From NCBI GenBank assembly GCA_963777095.1, contig CAVZOY010000001.1:806001-870000 (forward strand): a DNA stretch of 64,000 bases, in the 5' to 3' direction. Numbering within the stretch: position 1 is the first letter of the stretch; each line of letters begins with the position of its first letter. Shown in pieces: positions 1 to 9,816 of the stretch. The position numbers and the translations under genes are program-made. Source of the DNA: CAVZOY01 sp963777095 (GTDB lineage: Bacteria > Actinomycetota > Actinomycetes > Mycobacteriales > Geodermatophilaceae). The notes below the pieces were generated by a model. The model was not told where the DNA came from and ran no database searches. It saw only the letters and a program-made list of their open reading frames with translations.

Positions 1-1555
<1,555 letters not shown>

Positions 1556-1955
1556 GTCACGACCTGCCCGCGCAGCTCCTCGAGGATCGGCGCGGCGACC
1601 TTGAACGCGTGGTTGGCGGCGGGCACGCCCGCGTAGATCGCCGCGTGCTGGCAGACCTCGCCGATCTCCTCGTCGGAGAGCCCGTTGTTCTTCGCCGCGC
1701 GCACGTGCAGGGCGAACTCCTCCCAGTGCCGCAGCGCGATGGTGATCGACAGCGTCATCAGGCTGCGGTCGCGGCGGGCCAGCCCCGGGCCGCTGCCACA
1801 GGTCGCCCCAGGCCGTGCGGGTGATGAAGTCCTGGAAGTCGGCCGTGAACGGCGTCGTCCCGGCCACCGCCTTGTCGACCCACGCGTCGCCGAGCACCTC
1901 GCGGCGGGTGCGCATGCCGGCTTCGCGGCGTTCGTCGTCCGTGCTGGGGTCGTGC

Positions 1956-2736
1956 TCATGCAGTGGCCTCCGGCGTCGAGGTGGGCGAGCAGCGCCCCGG
2001 TGACCTCGAGCGTGCGCTCCAGGTTGGCGAGGTGGGCCGCGGGGCCGACGGTCAGCAGCTCGGCGCCCGGGATGCCGTCGGCGATGAGCTTCTGGTGCTC
2101 GGGCGGCAGGGCGAGGTCGTCGGCGCCGGACACGACCAGCGTGGGTGCGGCGATCCGGCCGAGGTCGTCGCGCAGGTCCACGCGCGGCCACGACCTCGCA
2201 GCAGGCCGCGTAGCCCTCGTCGTCCGCGCCGACGATCATCGCCTCGAGCCGGGCGACGAGGTCGGGGTGCTCGGCGGCGAACGGCGGGGTGAGCCAGCGG
2301 CCCACGACCGCGGGCGCGATCGGCGCCGTGCCACCGGAGCGGACCGCGGCCGCGCGGTCGAGGAAGCCCTGCGGCTCGGGCTTCGGCCGACGTGCACATC
2401 ACCGCGAGCCGGTCGACGCGGTCGGGCTCGCGCGCGGCCAGCCGCATCGCCGTCATGCCGCCGAGCGACAGTCCCACGACGTGCGCCCGGCGGCGCACCC
2501 ACCTCGTCGAGCAGCGCGACCAGGTCGTCGACCAGGTCGTCGAGCGAGTACGGGCCCGCGGGCGCCGGCGACTCCCCGTGCCCGCGGGTGTCGTAGGTGA
2601 CCACGCGGTACCGCTCGGCGAGCGGCGGCACCTGCGGGTCCCACATGCCGCGGGTGGCCCCGAGCGAGTTGGACAGGACGACGACCGGCGCGCCGGCCGG
2701 CCCGTCGACGGTGTACGAGACGGCGACTGCGGTCAC
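1956..2736 (-). CDS. pcaD: 3-oxoadipate enol-lactonase, several frameshifts
   Basis: Alpha/beta hydrolase that opens the enol-lactone to 3-oxoadipate. It starts at GTG 2734-2736, which overlaps the pcaB stop as GTGA and suggests translational coupling. Consecutive pieces lie in different frames but in the right order: VVLSNSLGATRGMWDPQVP and YDTRGHGESPAP; then, after a shift near 2500, the nucleophile elbow HVVGLSLGGMTAMRLA; after a shift near 2380, GRWLTPPFAAEHPDL and GADDEGYAACCEVVA; after a shift near 2180, DLRDDLGRIAAPTLVVSGAD with the acid residue and GPAAHLANLE with the catalytic histidine. All triad residues survive, which argues for sequence error and not decay. Its end relative to pcaC is uncertain. 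Confidence 0.85.
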
Positions 2737-4057
2737 GGGTTCCCCTCGGTCAGCGTGCGGTGGGCGGCGAGGACGGCGTCGACCTGGGCGGCTGCCTCGC
2801 CGACGTCGGGCGCGACGGTCGAGGGACGACGGGTCGAGGCCGGTGCGCTCGGCGAGGACCTCGGCCAGCGGGCGGCCCTCTGCGTGCGCCGTCCGCACGG
2901 CCTCGGCGACCTGCCTCGTGCGCCTGGCCGCGGCCCATCGACCCGGCCAGCGCCTCGGTGGCGGCCGAGGCGAGCTGCGGCTCCGCGGCGGCGGCGACCG
3001 TGGCGGCCATCCGGGCGGTGTCGACCTGGAGGGAGTCCAGCGACTCCTGCAGCCAGGCCGCGGCCGATCCGACGGTGCGCAGCAGGTCGGTGAGCGTCGG
3101 CCACTCGCTGTGCCAGGCACCGGCGGCCCGCTCGTGCTCCTGCTCCATCGCGGCGAAGAGCGTGGCGACCATCCCCGGCGCGCGGCGGGCGCAGGCGCGG
3201 GCCGAGATCGCCGCGACCGGGTTCTGCTTGTGCGGCATCGCCGACGACCCGCCGCGCGTCTCGCTCACCTCGGCGACCTCGGCGACCTCGGTCTGCGCCA
3301 GCAGGACGACGTCCACCGCGATCGTGGCGACGACGCCGGCCACCGCGCCGAGCAGGCCGGCGAGGTCGGCGATCGGCAGCCGGATCGTGTGCCAGGCGAC
3401 CGGGGTGGTCTCCAGGCCCAGCTCCTCGGCGAGCGCCGAGCGCAGGGCCACGCCGGAGCCGCCGCGACCGGCCAGCGTGCCGACCGCTCCCCCGTACTGG
3501 ACGGGCAGCAGTGCCCGGACCTCGGCGACCCGCTCGCGGGCGCCGTCCAGGCCGGCTGCCCAGCCCGCGGCCTTGAGCCCGAAGGTGGTCGGCAGCGCCT
3601 GCTGCATCAGCGTGCGCCCCATGACCACGTCGTCGCGGTGCCGCTCGGCCAGGTGGACGGCGGTGTCGCCGGCGCCCGCGAGCAGCCCGTCCAGCTCCTC
3701 GAGCGCGGCGCGGGCGAGCAGCACGAGCGCCGTGTCGAGGACGTCCTGGCTGGTGGCCCCGACGTGGACGGCGACCGAGTCGCGCGGACCGACCGCGTCC
3801 TGCAGCACCTTCACCAGCGCCGGCACCGGATTGCCGGCGTCCGCGGCCTCGCGCACGACCCGGGCCAGGTCGAGCCCGGACGGGTCCGCGCAGGCGGCCG
3901 CGACGGCGTCGGCGGCCGTGGTGGGCACGAGCCCGAGGCGCGCCGCGGCGCGGGCGAGCGCGGCCTCCACCTCCAGCAGCGCGCGCAGCCACGCCTCGTC
4001 GGTGAGCACGCGGGCCACCGGGCCGCGCGCGAAGGTCCCGTCGAAGAGGCCGGTCAC
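2733..4057 (-). CDS. pcaB: 3-carboxy-cis,cis-muconate cycloisomerase, two frameshifts near the 3' end
   Basis: Fumarase/aspartase-superfamily enzyme that lactonises 3-carboxymuconate. ATG at 4055-4057. The superfamily signature GGSSAMPHKQNPV (near 3225-3260) and the early GATSQDVLDTALVL block are intact. About 1.1 kb reads in one frame from the start; the C-terminal part is then split over two further frames (AEAVRTAHAEGRPLAEVLAE near 2850-2920, and VGEAAAQVDAVLAAHRTL near 2750-2810), implying shifts near 2930 and 2825. It lies 23 bases downstream of pcaG and overlaps pcaD by GTGA, so it belongs to the pcaHGBDC operon. The neighbours decide PcaB over adenylosuccinate lyase. Confidence 0.9.
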
Positions 4058-4080
4058 CCGCCCGATCCTGCCGGACCCGC

Positions 4081-4641
4081 TCAGACCGCGAAGAAGACGG
4101 TCTCGCCGTCCCCCTGCAGCCGGATGTCGAGCCGGTACCCGTCGTCCGTCGGCTGAGCGACGAGGGTGGCCCGCCGCTCCTCGGGGACCGAGCGCAGGAC
4201 CGGGTCCTCGGCGTTGGCCTCGGCCTCGTCGGCGAAGTAGATGCGGGTGACGACGCGGTCGAGCAGGCCGCGGGCGAACACCGAGACGTCGACGTGCGGC
4301 GCCTGCAGTCCGCCCACGCCGTCCGGGACCCGGCCGGGCTTCAGCGTGCAGATCGCGTACTCGCCGGCGTCGACCGTCTGCGAGCGGCCGAAGGCACGGA
4401 ACCCCGGCCGTGCCGCCGCACCCCGCGGGTCGTCGGGGTGGGCGAACCGGCCGTCCGGGTCGGCCTGCCAGGTCTCGATCAGCGCGTCCGGGACCGGGTC
4501 GCCGTTGCCGTCGTGGACCGTGCCGCGCAGCCAGATCGCGCCGGGGGTGCCGGGCTCCACCGCGTACGGACCGTCGTCCCAGGCCAGACCGATCGACAGG
4601 TAGGGGCCGACGGTGGCGCTGGGGGTCGTCAGGCGGCTCAT
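4081..4641 (-). CDS. pcaG: Protocatechuate 3,4-dioxygenase alpha subunit
   Basis: Structural partner of PcaH in the intradiol ring-cleaving dioxygenase. It is 186 residues, ATG at 4639-4641. It shows the intradiol dioxygenase fold landmarks: TVGPYLSIGLAW at the start, GTVHDGNGDPVPDALIETWQAD, FRAFGRSQTVDAGEYAICTLKPG, and APHVDVSVFARGLLDRVVTRIYF. As expected for an alpha subunit, it lacks the full set of iron ligands found in PcaH. The gene lies 76 bases after pcaH with a repeat-like spacer between them. Confidence 0.95.
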   Translation of the reverse strand: MSRLTTPSATVGPYLSIGLAWDDGPYAVEPGTPGAIWLRGTVHDGNGDPVPDALIETWQADPDGRFAHPDDPRGAAARPGFRAFGRSQTVDAGEYAICTLKPGRVPDGVGGLQAPHVDVSVFARGLLDRVVTRIYFADEAEANAEDPVLRSVPEERRATLVAQPTDDGYRLDIRLQGDGETVFFAV

Positions 4642-4662
4642 GCCGTGCCCCCTGTGCGATTC

Positions 4663-4710
4663 CGCGCCTCGTTCCGCTCCTCGCTCGTTCCTCGCTGCGA
4701 TGCTCGCTCG
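4663..4710. repeat. Low-complexity CGCTCG/CCTCG repeat in the pcaH-pcaG spacer
   Basis: The 76-base gap between pcaH and pcaG is filled with iterated CTCGCTCG, TTCCTCGC and GCTCCTCGC units, unlike the surrounding DNA. I see only one copy in this window. It may be a member of a dispersed extragenic repeat family, but that is inference. It could affect expression of pcaG relative to pcaH. Confidence 0.45.
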
Positions 4711-4717
4711 GTTGTCA

Positions 4718-5464
4718 TCACGCGATATCCCCGTCGTCGTCGGTCTCGAACGGCGTCTGCCCGGTCCCCCGCAGGACGATGTCCCACTCGAACGCCAGCG
4801 CCCAGCTCGGCATCGTCCGCTCGTGGTCGAACCGGCTGATCGCCAGGGGCCGCGCGCTCTCGGGGATCGAGTTGAAGATCGGGTCCTGGAAGAACAGCGG
4901 GTCGTCCGGGAAGTACATCTGGGTGACCAGGCGCTGGGTGAACGCACGCCCGAACAGCGAGAAGTGGATGTGCGCCGGCCGCCAGGCGTTGTCGTGGTTG
5001 CCCCAGGGGTAGGCGCCCGGCTTGATCGTCACGAACTCGTAGCGGCCCTCGCTGTCGGTCAGTGTGCGACCGAGGCCCGAGAAGTTCGGGTCGACGGGCG
5101 AGGGCCAGTTGTCCACCACGTGCCGGTACCGGCCGCCCGCGTTGGCCTGCCACACCTCGACGAGGGTGTCCGGCACCGGGCGGCCGTCGCTGTCGAGCAC
5201 CCGCCCGTGCACGATGATCCGCTGCCCCTGGGGCTCGCCCTCGTGCTGGCGGGTCAGATCGGCGTCGTCGGCGGAGATGCGGCCCTCGCCCAGGAGCGGA
5301 CCGGTGACCTCGGTGAGCCGCTGCGGCAGGTCGATCGGCGTCTGCAGCGGCGCGCGCGACCCGGTGCTGCGGTAGCCGTCGAAGCCGACCGGAGTCAGGG
5401 TCTCGGCGTCCGGACGGGGGTACTGGGGCAGGACGAGCCCGCTCGAGGTTGTGGTGCCGGTCAT
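4718..5464 (-). CDS. pcaH: Protocatechuate 3,4-dioxygenase beta subunit
   Basis: Catalytic, Fe(III)-binding subunit that cleaves protocatechuate between its two hydroxyls to give 3-carboxy-cis,cis-muconate. It has 248 residues, ATG 5462-5464. The intradiol motifs include IIVHGRVLDSDGRPVPDTLVEVWQ (as contiguous parts), GGRYRHVVD with an expected Tyr ligand, and GAYPWGNHDNAWRPAHIHFS carrying the two His ligands. It is the first gene of the minus-strand pca operon and is transcribed away from the IclR regulator; the 90-base divergent region holds a candidate operator. Confidence 0.96.
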   Translation of the reverse strand: MTGTTTSSGLVLPQYPRPDAETLTPVGFDGYRSTGSRAPLQTPIDLPQRLTEVTGPLLGEGRISADDADLTRQHEGEPQGQRIIVHGRVLDSDGRPVPDTLVEVWQANAGGRYRHVVDNWPSPVDPNFSGLGRTLTDSEGRYEFVTIKPGAYPWGNHDNAWRPAHIHFSLFGRAFTQRLVTQMYFPDDPLFFQDPIFNSIPESARPLAISRFDHERTMPSWALAFEWDIVLRGTGQTPFETDDDGDIA

Positions 5465-5507
5465 ACCGGGAAAGGTAGGACCGCGATTACCGTCCGCCAA
5501 GGCGCTG

Positions 5508-5524
5508 CTTCCGCTGGACGGAAG
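5508..5524. promoter_or_regulatory. Candidate IclR-family operator in the pcaH-regulator divergent region
   Basis: Perfect inverted repeat CTTCCG-N5-CGGAAG with central CTGGA, about 45 bases upstream of pcaH and 30 upstream of the regulator gene. Nearly the same element (CTGAC centre) recurs before pobA at 6322-6340. The position between divergent genes fits shared control and autoregulation. The repeats are seen directly; the binding protein is inferred. Confidence 0.65.
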
Positions 5525-5554
5525 TGGATCGATGGCGAACGACGGAAGGTGGGG

Positions 5555-6332
5555 ATGGCGGGCAACAGCGGCGCGTCGGGTCGAGCGGTCGCCGCGCGGG
5601 CGCTGGCCATGCTCGACGCCTTCTCGTCCGAGGCCCCCCGCCTGACCCTCTCGGAGATCGCCGACAGGTCCGGTACGCCGCTGACCACGGCCCACCGGCT
5701 GGTCGGGGTGCTCTCCGACTGGGGCGCGCTGGTCCGCCGCTCCGACGGCCGCTACGAGATCGGCCGCAAGATCTGGGACCTCGGGCTGCTGGCCGCCGTC
5801 CAGCTGGAACTGCGGCAGGTCGCTTCGCCGTTCCTGCTCGACGTCCACACCGCCACCCGCGACACGGTGCACCTCGCTGTGCGGGACGGACTGTCGGCCC
5901 TCTACGTCGAGCGGATCTCCGGGCGGGAGTCGGCGCCGGTCGTCAGCCAGGTGGGCAGCCGCCTGCCGCTGCACGCCACGGGCGTGGGCAAGGTGCTGCT
6001 CGCCGCCGCGCCGGCCGACGTCCTCGACCGCATGCTCGGCGCTCTGTCGCGCGAGACGCCGCACACGGTCGTCGACCCGGGCCGGCTCCGGCGGGAGGTC
6101 GCTGAGGTGCACCGCCGGGGCTTCGCCCGGACGGCCGAGGAGATGAGCGTGGGGGCTTCCTCCGTGGCCGTGCCGGTGCCGGTCGACCGCGGCGGGCTCT
6201 CCGGTGGTCGCCGCCGCGCTCGGCATCGTCGTCCCCAGTTCGCGGCGCGACACCGCCCGGCTGGTGCCGGTGCTGGAGGTGGCCGCGCGAGGCATCGGCC
6301 GGGAGCTGGCCCGCGCACGGTCCTTCCGCTGA
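5555..6332 (+). CDS. IclR-family regulator of the pca/pob genes (PcaR/PobR-like), one frameshift
   Basis: N-terminal winged-helix DNA-binding domain (residues about 10-70: RALAMLDAFS, LTLSEIADRSGTPLTTAHRLV) followed by the IclR effector-binding domain (RDTVHLAVRDGLSALYVERI, RLPLHATGVGKVLLA). ATG 5555 follows a GGAAGGTGGGG ribosome site. Near 6196 the frame must move by one base; the new frame gives SPVVAAALGIVVPSSRRDTARL, the expected C-terminus, and stops at 6330-6332. It is divergent from pcaH and followed by pobA. It probably senses a protocatechuate-pathway aromatic acid; whether it activates or represses is not visible. Confidence 0.88.
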
Positions 6333-6340
6333 CCGGAAGG
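6322..6340. promoter_or_regulatory. Second candidate IclR operator, upstream of pobA
   Basis: Perfect inverted repeat CCTTCCG-N5-CGGAAGG that overlaps the regulator's stop codon and lies 43-61 bases before the pobA start. The shared CTTCCG...CGGAAG arms link pobA to the pcaH promoter. Confidence 0.65.
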
Positions 6341-6382
6341 CTGCGGTTCCCAGCGGTCGTCGTCCGCGTCACACTCTGCGCC

Positions 6383-7555
6383 GTGCGAACCCAGGTGGGC
6401 ATCATCGGCGCCGGCCCCGCCGGCCTCCTGCTCTCGCGGCTGCTGTGGCTGCAGGGCATCGACTCGGTCGTGCTGGAGAACCGCTCGCGCGACTACGTGG
6501 AGGCGCGGATCCGCGCCGGCATCCTCGAGCAGCACACCGTCGACACGCTGACCGACGCCGGCGTCGGCGACCGGCTGCGCCGCGAGGGCCTCGAGCACTC
6601 GGGCATCTACCTGCAGTACCCGGGCCACCGCCAGAAGCTGGACTTCCCGTCGCTGTGCGGCCGCAACGTCTGGGTCTACGGGCAGACCGAGGTGACCAAG
6701 GACCTGATCGCCGCGCAGCTCGACGGCGGCCCGCCGCTGCTGTTCGAGGTCTCGGACGTCGTGCCGGAGGACGTCGACGGCGATCGCCCGCGGATCCGGT
6801 TCACCGACGCCGACGGCACTCCGCAGGTGCTCGAGTGCGACGTCGTCGCCGGCACCGACGGCTTCCACGGTGTCTCGCGCCCGCTCGTCGTCGCCGGCAC
6901 CGAGAGCCGGACGTGGGAGCGGGTCTACCCCTTCGCCTGGCTGGGGATCCTCGCCGAGGCGCCGCCCGCGACCGACGACCTGATCTACGCCTGGCACCCC
7001 GAGGGCTTCGCGCTGTACTCGATGCGCTCACCGTCGATCTCGCGGCTCTACCTGCAGGTCTCCCCCGACGAGAAGATCGAGGACTGGTCCGACGACCGCA
7101 TCTGGGACGGGCTGGCCACCCGGTTCGCGCTCGACGGCTGGTCGCTGAACACCGGCCGGGTCATCGAGAAGTCGGTGCTGCCGATGCGGTCCTTCGTCAG
7201 CGAGCCGATGCGGCGGGGCCGGCTGTTCCTCGCCGGCGACGCCGCCCACATCGTGCCGCCGACCGGGGCCAAGGGGCTCAACCTCGCGGTCGCCGACGTG
7301 ACGCTGCTGGCGCAGGCCCTCGTGCGGCTGCTGCAGGAGCAGCAGTCCGACCTCGTCGACGCCTACTCCGACACCGCCCTGCGCCGGGTCTGGCGGTGCA
7401 CCCACTTCTCCTGGTGGATGACGTCGATGCTGCACCGCCACGGCGACGACTTCGACGCGCGGTTGCAGCTGTCGCAGATCGAGCGGGTGTGCGCGTCGGA
7501 GGCGGCGCAGCGGGAGCTGGCGGAGAACTACACCGGGCTCCCGATCGGGTCGTGA
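6383..7555 (+). CDS. pobA: 4-hydroxybenzoate 3-monooxygenase
   Basis: FAD- and NAD(P)H-dependent hydroxylase turning 4-hydroxybenzoate into protocatechuate, the substrate of PcaHG. It has 390 residues, GTG start at 6383 directly before RTQVGIIGAGPAGLLLSRLL (FAD Rossmann motif GxGxxG). The DG motif CDVVAGTDGFHGVSR is present near residue 155, and the second FAD motif RGRLFLAGDAAHIVPPTGAKG near residue 275 is typical of the family. It lies downstream of the IclR gene with its own operator-like repeat and so probably has its own promoter. Confidence 0.96.
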   Translation: MRTQVGIIGAGPAGLLLSRLLWLQGIDSVVLENRSRDYVEARIRAGILEQHTVDTLTDAGVGDRLRREGLEHSGIYLQYPGHRQKLDFPSLCGRNVWVYGQTEVTKDLIAAQLDGGPPLLFEVSDVVPEDVDGDRPRIRFTDADGTPQVLECDVVAGTDGFHGVSRPLVVAGTESRTWERVYPFAWLGILAEAPPATDDLIYAWHPEGFALYSMRSPSISRLYLQVSPDEKIEDWSDDRIWDGLATRFALDGWSLNTGRVIEKSVLPMRSFVSEPMRRGRLFLAGDAAHIVPPTGAKGLNLAVADVTLLAQALVRLLQEQQSDLVDAYSDTALRRVWRCTHFSWWMTSMLHRHGDDFDARLQLSQIERVCASEAAQRELAENYTGLPIGS

Positions 7556-7559
7556 GCGC

Positions 7560-8151
7560 GTGAGCGCCGACGTTGCGGCGGTCTCCGTCGTCCCGGCCAC
7601 GGCGGACCGGTGGGACGACGTCGTAGCCGTGTTCGAGGGGCCCGGCGACCCCGGTCGATGCTGGTGCCAGTGGTTCTTCCGCGGCGCGTCGGCCGAGCGG
7701 GCCGACGCGGAGCCGAACCGGGCCGCGCTGCAGACGCAGCTCGGCGCCGGCCCGCCCGGGGTGCTCGGCTACCTGGACGGCGTGCCGTCGGGCTGGTGCG
7801 CCGTCGCGCCGCGGCCGGGCTACACCCGGCTGACCCGCTCGCCGCTGCTCCGCGACCTCCCGGATCCTCCGCTCGACGACCCGTCGGTGTGGGCGGTGAC
7901 CTGCTTCGTCGTGCGCCGGTCGGCACGGCGTCGCGGGCTGTCGTCGGCGCTGCTGGCCGGCGCGGTGGACCTGGCGCGCGAGGGCGGCGCGGCCCTGGTC
8001 GAGGGCTATCCGGTCGACCCCGCCGCCCGTCGACCGAGCGGCGCGGCCGAGCTCTACCACGGGGTGTCGTCCGTCTTCCTGGCCGCGGGCTTCACCGAGG
8101 TGGCCCGGCCGCAGCCCGCCCGCCCGGTCGTGCGGCTCTCCCTGGCGCTAG
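7560..8151 (+). CDS. GNAT-family N-acetyltransferase, 3' end uncertain
   Basis: Begins at GTG 7560, four bases after pobA. The GNAT acetyl-CoA site is visible as CFVVRRSARRRGLSSALLAGAVD (in shorter pieces), followed by GGAALVEGYPVDPAARR and YHGVSSVFLAAGFTEVARP, the usual end of this family. The domain finishes at VVRLSLAL near 8147, but the frame runs on into DNA antisense to the next gene. A stop (TAG 8149-8151) sits in the neighbouring frame, so a one-base error near 8140 or a meaningless C-terminal extension is likely. Substrate unknown. Confidence 0.75.
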
Positions 8152-9287
8152 GAGCAGTCGGCGACGGCCTGCCAGAACCAGTCGGCCGCGTCGTCCGGCC
8201 CACCCATCAGCCGCTGGGTGAGCAGCACCCCGACGACGTCCCGCCCCGGGTCCACCCAGGCGGACGTGCCGGTGCCGCCGTCCCACCCCCAGCTGCCGCT
8301 GCTCATCGGGCGGCCCGAGAGGTGGACGCCCACCTGGTATCCCCAGGTCGTCCCGGGATCGAGCTCGTCCGCGGAGCGGGCGCGCTGCTCGTCGGTCAGT
8401 CGGCCCGTGGTCATCGAGGTGACGGACTCGTGGCCGAGCAGCGGCGCACCGCCGTCGGCGAGCGTCGCGAAGACGGTCAGGACGTCGGTCGCCGTGGACA
8501 CGAGGCCGCTGGCGAGGCCCTCGAATGCCGGCTGCCTCGCGAACCGCCCGTCGGGTGCGTCGAGGACCCGGAGGCCCTGGTCCGTGGGTTCGTACTGGGT
8601 GGCCAGCCGATGCGGGTCACCGGTGAAGCCGGTGCCGAGAAGCCCGAGCGGCTCGGTGATCTTCCTCCGCAGCAGATCGCCGAGCGATCGGCCGCTCGCG
8701 CGGGCGAGCAGGACCGACAGGACGTCGGTGGCCACGTGGTACAGCCACCGCTCCCCCGGCTGGGCGGCGAGCGGCAGCGCGGTGAACTGCCGGAGGAGCT
8801 CGTCGGGCCCGACGGTCGGAGGGAAGGGACCCGGCTCGCCGCCCGTGGCCTCGAGCGCCTCGGCGAGCGGGCAGGGCCGCCAGATGCCTCCGAAGCCGGG
8901 GGTGTTCGTGAGCAGGTGCCGGACGGTGATCGACCGCTCGGCGGGGACGGTGTCGTCGAGCGGCCCGTCGAGCCGGCGGAGGACGCTGGGCTCGGCGAAC
9001 TCGGGCAGCCACCTGCTCACCGGGTCGTCGAGACCGAGGACGCCATCCTCGACCAGCTGCAGGGTGAGGATGCCGGAGAAGGGCTTGGACACCGACGCCA
9101 GCCGGAACTGGGTGTCGGCGGTCATCGGCTGGTCGGAGTCGAGGTGTCGTCGTCCCCCGACGAGCACCTCGGGAGCGCCGGCATGGCGGACGGCGGCGAC
9201 GTAGCCCGGGAACCGGCCCTCCTCGACGCGGCGGTCGAGCAGGCGACGGACGGGCCGGAAGCGGTCGGGCCGCACCGCCCCCGTCAC
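8148..9287 (-). CDS. Serine hydrolase, class C beta-lactamase/esterase family
   Basis: It has 379 residues from GTG 9285-9287, which overlaps the rhodanese stop as GTGA. The beta-lactamase-fold SxxK motif is in FRLASVSKPFSG (about residue 70), with HLLTNTPGFGG and a YHVATDVLSVLLARASG segment giving the second-motif tyrosine, and GWDGGTGTSAWVDP towards the end. There is no signal peptide, so it is probably a cytoplasmic esterase or peptidase-like enzyme and not a resistance beta-lactamase. The 3' end meets the GNAT gene. Confidence 0.88.
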   Translation of the reverse strand: MTGAVRPDRFRPVRRLLDRRVEEGRFPGYVAAVRHAGAPEVLVGGRRHLDSDQPMTADTQFRLASVSKPFSGILTLQLVEDGVLGLDDPVSRWLPEFAEPSVLRRLDGPLDDTVPAERSITVRHLLTNTPGFGGIWRPCPLAEALEATGGEPGPFPPTVGPDELLRQFTALPLAAQPGERWLYHVATDVLSVLLARASGRSLGDLLRRKITEPLGLLGTGFTGDPHRLATQYEPTDQGLRVLDAPDGRFARQPAFEGLASGLVSTATDVLTVFATLADGGAPLLGHESVTSMTTGRLTDEQRARSADELDPGTTWGYQVGVHLSGRPMSSGSWGWDGGTGTSAWVDPGRDVVGVLLTQRLMGGPDDAADWFWQAVADCS

Positions 9288-9697
9288 TCCCGCACGTCGG
9301 CGGGCGCGGACGACATCGGCAGGCCGGCGGCCAGCCACGCCTCCACCCCGCCCTCGAGATCGGTGGCGCGGTGCAGCCCCACCGCGCGGAGGGACGCCGC
9401 CGCCAGGCTCGAGCTGTAGCCCTGCCGGCAGACCACGACGACCTCCAGGTCGGAGCCGATCGCCTCGGGGATGCGGGCGTCGCTCGAGGGGTCGAGCCGC
9501 CACTCGAGCACCGTCCGGTCGATGACGACGGCACCCGGCAGCTCGCCCTGCCGGCGCCGCTGCGCCTCCGTCCGGGTGTCGACCACGAGCGCGCCCCGCG
9601 CCTGCGCCTCCACCACTTCTGCCGGCGACAGCCGGCTTCCCCCGGACCGGCTGGCGGCGAGCACCGCGTCGATTCCCCCGTGCAGCACCGTCGTCAC
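9284..9697 (-). CDS. Single-domain rhodanese-like sulfurtransferase
   Basis: 137 residues, one rhodanese domain. The active-site loop VVVVCRQGYSSSLAAASL carries the catalytic cysteine at about residue 93; GALVVDTRTEAQRR and DLEGGVEAWLAAGLP are the usual flanking blocks. It probably moves sulfane sulfur in the cytoplasm. It is translationally coupled (GTGA) to the serine hydrolase. Confidence 0.9.
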   Translation of the reverse strand: MTTVLHGGIDAVLAASRSGGSRLSPAEVVEAQARGALVVDTRTEAQRRRQGELPGAVVIDRTVLEWRLDPSSDARIPEAIGSDLEVVVVCRQGYSSSLAAASLRAVGLHRATDLEGGVEAWLAAGLPMSSAPADVRE

Positions 9698-9816
9698 GGG
9701 ACGAGCCTCTCAACCACCTGCGCCATCCGCGCGCCGGACGGCGCGGCCTCCGGCGCTCGACCCGGCGGGCAGGGAGACTGGACGGCGACCGGGGCCGTTC
9801 GACACCGAGGAGGACC

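Noticed and set aside
4718..6997. 759-residue minus-strand open frame covering the IclR gene and part of pobA
   Set aside because: Only its 3' third is real (pcaH); the rest is antisense to genes with clear motifs.
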